From Branchiibius sp. NY16-3462-2 (lineage in GTDB: Bacteria; Actinomycetota; Actinomycetes; Actinomycetales; Dermatophilaceae), in contig NZ_LVCF01000035.1 of assembly GCF_001594145.1 (NCBI RefSeq), forward strand, positions 1 to 64,000: DNA of 64,000 nucleotides. Direction: 5' to 3'. Positions 61,444-64,000 of this stretch are shown in pieces. The notes under the pieces were generated by a model. The model searched no databases and was not told where the DNA came from. It saw nothing but the letters and a program-made list of their open reading frames with translations. Every line of letters starts with the position of its first letter. The first letter of the stretch is position 1. A program made the translations under genes and the position numbers.

Positions 61444-62100
61444 ATGACAGACACTCCCACCACCGACGCCCCCGTCGCCTACGACGTGGTGGTCTTCGAC
61501 CTGGGGAACGTCCTGATCAAATGGGACCCGGTCGAAGCGATCGCCCAGGACGTCGGTGTCGAGCGGGCCCGCAGATTCGTAAACGATCCGGATTTTGACT
61601 TCGCGGGCTGGAACCTGTTGCAGGACAGCGGTCGTAGCTGGGAGGACGCCGAGGCGGCGGCCATCGCATCGCATCCGCACTACCGCGAGGAAGTCCTGGC
61701 CTACCGCAACCACTTCCGGCACTCGATCAAGGAACCCGTCGAAGGTACCGAGCAGATCCTGCGGGAGTTGCACGCCGCGGGCGTCCCCCTCGTGGCACTG
61801 ACCAACTGGTCGGCCGGCATGTTCCCCGCAGCGCTGGACCGCTTCGACTTCCTGGATCTCTTCGACGACATCGTTGTCTCCGGCGAGGAGGGGGTCGCCA
61901 AGCCCGACCCGGCGATCTTCGCCATTCTCGCCGACCGGATCCGGCACCTGGGCAGCCTGGACGATGCGCTCTTCGTCGATGATTCCTTGGCCAACGTGCA
62001 GGGTGCGATCGACGCGGGACTGGACGCGATCGCGTTCACCACTGCAGCCGAGTTGCGGGCCGATCTGCACGCCCGCGGCCTGCCGATCAAGGAGGCGTGA
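61444..62100 (+). CDS. HAD-superfamily subfamily IA hydrolase (haloacid-dehalogenase/phosphatase type)
   Basis: The protein has 218 residues. DVVVFDLGNVLIKWDPVEAI carries the nucleophile Asp and resembles the YihX/epoxide-hydrolase-N group, which has Asn after the DLG. LTNWSAGMFPAALDRFD is motif II, KPDPAIFAILADRI motif III and ALFVDDSLANVQGAIDAGLD motif IV. YihX-type enzymes are sugar-1-phosphate phosphatases; the substrate here is unproved. It ends directly at the def start codon. Confidence 0.85.
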   Translation: MTDTPTTDAPVAYDVVVFDLGNVLIKWDPVEAIAQDVGVERARRFVNDPDFDFAGWNLLQDSGRSWEDAEAAAIASHPHYREEVLAYRNHFRHSIKEPVEGTEQILRELHAAGVPLVALTNWSAGMFPAALDRFDFLDLFDDIVVSGEEGVAKPDPAIFAILADRIRHLGSLDDALFVDDSLANVQGAIDAGLDAIAFTTAAELRADLHARGLPIKEA

Positions 62101-62643
62101 GTGTCGGTCACCGATATCCGGATCTTCGGTGATCCGGTCCTACGACAGCCGGCCGCCGAGGTCACGGTCTTCGACAAAGAACTGCGGCAACTGGTCAAGG
62201 ACCTCACCGACACCATGATGGACGCGCCCGGAGCTGGTCTGGCGGCTCCGCAGATCGGCGTCAGTCTTCGGGTCTTCACCTACTACATCGACGGCCAGCT
62301 GGGCCATCTAATCAACCCGGACCTGTCGCTGTCGAGCGAGCAGCAGATCGGGGATGAGGGGTGCTTGTCCCTGCCCGGGTTGGTCTTCGAGACACCGCGG
62401 GCGTTGCGGACCGTCGCACGCGGGTTCGATATGTACGGCGAGCCGGTCACCATCGAGGGCACCGACCTGATGGCGCGCTGTCTGCAGCACGAGACCGATC
62501 ACCTGGACGGCATCATCTTCATCGACCGGCTGGACCACGAGACCAAACGCCTGGCAATGAAGGCGATTCGCAATGCGCAGTGGACGGGGCAGGACGTCCC
62601 CGAGGTCCGGGTCAGTCCCCACGCATCCGGGGTGCGCCGATGA
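62101..62643 (+). CDS. def: peptide deformylase
   Basis: The protein has 180 residues. All three PDF motifs are present: GAGLAAPQIG (44-53), EGCLSLPG (86-93, metal Cys88) and QHETDHLDG (129-137, metal His130/His134, catalytic Glu131). It removes the formyl group from nascent proteins. GTG 62101 follows the HAD stop without a gap, and the gene overlaps fmt by 4 bp. Confidence 0.97.
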   Translation: MSVTDIRIFGDPVLRQPAAEVTVFDKELRQLVKDLTDTMMDAPGAGLAAPQIGVSLRVFTYYIDGQLGHLINPDLSLSSEQQIGDEGCLSLPGLVFETPRALRTVARGFDMYGEPVTIEGTDLMARCLQHETDHLDGIIFIDRLDHETKRLAMKAIRNAQWTGQDVPEVRVSPHASGVRR

Positions 62644-63557
62644 GAGTGGTGTTCGCGGGGACTCCGGAGGCCGCCGTACCCTCGCTGCAGGCCGTCCTGC
62701 ACTCACGCCATGAGGTGCTCGCGGTGCTCACCCGACCCGACGCACCCGCGGGCAGAGGTCGTTCGACCCAGCGGTCACCGGTCGGGCAGATCGCCGACCA
62801 CGCCGGGATCCCCGTCCTCACTCCGGGCCGACCGCGGGAGGTGGCCGCCCAACTCACCGACCTGCACCCCGACGCCTGCCCCGTGGTGGCGTACGGCGCC
62901 CTGCTGCCAGCCGATCTCCTCGCGATCCCGCAGTACGGCTGGATCAATCTGCACTTCTCGCTGCTTCCGGCGTGGCGTGGTGCGGCACCGGTCCAGCACG
63001 CGATCGCGCACGGTGACGAAGTCACCGGGGCAACGACGTTCGTGATCGATGAAGGGATGGACACCGGTCCGATCCTGGGCCGGATGACCGCCTCGATCGG
63101 CCGTCGGGAGACCAGTGGAGACCTGCTGGAACGGCTGGCCCGGACCGGGGCCGATCTGTTGGTGGCCACCTTGGACGCACTGGAGTCGGGCGCGTTGGAG
63201 CCTGATCCGCAGCCGTACGACGGCGTCTCCATGGCGCCCAAGATCACCGTTGAGGATGCGCGGATCGATTGGGGCACACCGGCATTCGCCGTTGACCGGC
63301 ACGTCCGAGCGATGACTCCCGCCCCCGGGGCCTGGACGACGTTCCGCGGTGAGCGGCTCAAGGTGCTGCCGGTCGGCACCTCTGATCAGGTGCTGCCCGC
63401 CGGGCAGTTGCAGGTCAGCAAGCGATCGGTACTGGTCGGTACCGGGACGCAGGCCGTTGAGCTGGACCAGGTGCAGGCGGTCGGCAAGAAGGTGATGGAC
63501 GCGGCGGCGTGGGCGCGCGGCGTACGGGACAGTGATGGTGAGGTGCTCGGTGGCTGA
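62640..63557 (+). CDS. fmt: methionyl-tRNA formyltransferase
   Basis: The protein has 305 residues. The formyltransferase domain has VVFAGTPEAAVPSLQAVL and the catalytic set Asn103, His105 and Asp141 in WINLHFSLLPAWRGAAPVQH and FVIDEGMDTGPIL. The C-terminal OB-like domain (about 205-305) binds tRNA. ATG 62640 overlaps def (ATGA). Making fMet-tRNA pairs functionally with def next to it. Confidence 0.97.
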   Translation: MRVVFAGTPEAAVPSLQAVLHSRHEVLAVLTRPDAPAGRGRSTQRSPVGQIADHAGIPVLTPGRPREVAAQLTDLHPDACPVVAYGALLPADLLAIPQYGWINLHFSLLPAWRGAAPVQHAIAHGDEVTGATTFVIDEGMDTGPILGRMTASIGRRETSGDLLERLARTGADLLVATLDALESGALEPDPQPYDGVSMAPKITVEDARIDWGTPAFAVDRHVRAMTPAPGAWTTFRGERLKVLPVGTSDQVLPAGQLQVSKRSVLVGTGTQAVELDQVQAVGKKVMDAAAWARGVRDSDGEVLGG

Positions 63558-64000
63558 ACGGGACGCACGGGGACGGCAACGGCCTGCCGCCCGGACGCAG
63601 AAGCGGGGTCAGTTCTCGGCGAACCGGCCCAGCCAACGTCGCCGGGACGGCGATCCGGCCCGCCGTGCTGCCTGGGACCTGCTGCGCCGGGTGGACGGCG
63701 GCGGCTACGCGAACCTGGAGATGCCCCGGTTGCTGCGCGCGGCGGGCCTCACCGGTCGTGACGCAGCGTTCGCGACGGAGTTGGGATACGGCACGCTGCG
63801 GATGCAGGGGTTCTACGACCCGGTCATCGAACTGTGCGCCGGTCGGCCCGTCGACACGATCGACCCTCCGGTGTTATCGACCCTGCGGCTGGGCGCGCAC
63901 CAGTTGCTCGGGATGCGGGTGCCGGCGCACGCCGCGGCCTCGGAGACGGTGGGTCTGGCCCGCTCGGTGAACGGTGCAGGCGCGGCCGGCTTCGTCAACG
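63550..64000 (+). CDS. rsmB: 16S rRNA m5C967 methyltransferase RsmB, 5' part
   Basis: About 150 codons are visible before the window ends, with no stop. A basic tail (RGRQRPAARTQKRGQFSANR) leads to the NusB-like RNA-binding domain (RAAWDLLRRVDGGGYANLEM, FATELGYGTLRMQGFYDPVI, LGAHQLLGMRVPAHAAASET). The methyltransferase domain lies beyond the edge. GTG 63550 overlaps the fmt stop by 8 bp. The def-fmt-rsmB order is widespread in bacteria. Confidence 0.9.
   Translation, partial: MAERDARGRQRPAARTQKRGQFSANRPSQRRRDGDPARRAAWDLLRRVDGGGYANLEMPRLLRAAGLTGRDAAFATELGYGTLRMQGFYDPVIELCAGRPVDTIDPPVLSTLRLGAHQLLGMRVPAHAAASETVGLARSVNGAGAAGFVN

Overview
The window is a gene-dense, GC-rich chromosomal segment from an actinobacterium, most likely of the Micrococcales type. 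The evidence is the strong G/C third-position bias, frequent GTG starts and 4-bp ATGA/GTGA overlaps, the actinobacterial signature genes (steA, the mctB/steB family, mIHF, a helicase-less PriA), and a gene order that follows the Mycobacterium tuberculosis blocks Rv1691-Rv1700, Rv2552-Rv2572 and the pyrR-to-fmt region. Genus cannot be fixed from sequence reading alone. There is no CRISPR array, insertion sequence, prophage or tRNA gene that I can support.

Layout. 1-122: the 3' end of a 5S rRNA gene and its terminator, closing an rRNA operon. 181-13435: a tightly packed plus-strand cluster of a TPR protein, an SSB-like protein, a HAD phosphatase, a histone-H1-like Lys/Ala-tailed protein, a small protein, tlyA, NAD kinase, recN, steA, an mctB/steB-family gene, and three envelope-glycan-type genes (MraY/WecA-like transferase, MurJ-like flippase, GT4 glycosyltransferase) joined by 4-bp overlaps. 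13447-17938: pyrG, a NUDIX hydrolase, an aminotransferase and an MDR oxidoreductase. 18093-19511 (minus): argG, divergent from aspS. The argG-aspS gap carries what looks like a tRNA-Asp-responsive T-box leader. 21597-26501: a HAD hydrolase, a pentapeptide/DinB protein, and on the minus strand a thioesterase, a secreted GMC oxidoreductase and a GNAT protein. 26521-34438: rarA, then a five-gene peptide ABC importer. 34548-43791: alaS, ruvX, mltG, aroE-aroC-aroK-aroB, efp, nusB. 43816-47432: an unusual membrane protein fusing a secreted S15-type alpha/beta hydrolase to a cytoplasmic ABC ATPase, plus its permease. 47507-47677: a 56-residue membrane protein. 47741-55780: the pyrimidine operon pyrR-B-C-carA-carB-pyrF, led by a PyrR-type RNA hairpin that can mask the ribosome binding site. 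55842-64000: mihF, gmk, rpoZ, coaBC, metK, priA, a HAD hydrolase, def, fmt and the start of rsmB.

How the genes work together. pyrR-pyrF together with pyrG covers most of de novo pyrimidine synthesis (pyrD and pyrE are not here). The four aro genes supply chorismate. aspS, alaS, efp, def, fmt, tlyA and rsmB serve translation. recN, rarA, ruvX, priA, SSB-like and mIHF serve DNA maintenance. steA, mctB/steB-family, MraY-like, MurJ-like, GT4 and mltG point to envelope assembly and cell separation. Many transcription units start at a TANNNT -10 box 5-8 nt before the start codon, so leaderless mRNAs appear common.

Most noteworthy observations: the aspS T-box (19582-19821), the hydrolase-ABC fusion (43816-46623), the steA-linked lipid-carrier glycan cassette (10048-13435), and several small ORFs outside ordinary annotation (17970, 31062, 34453, 47507).
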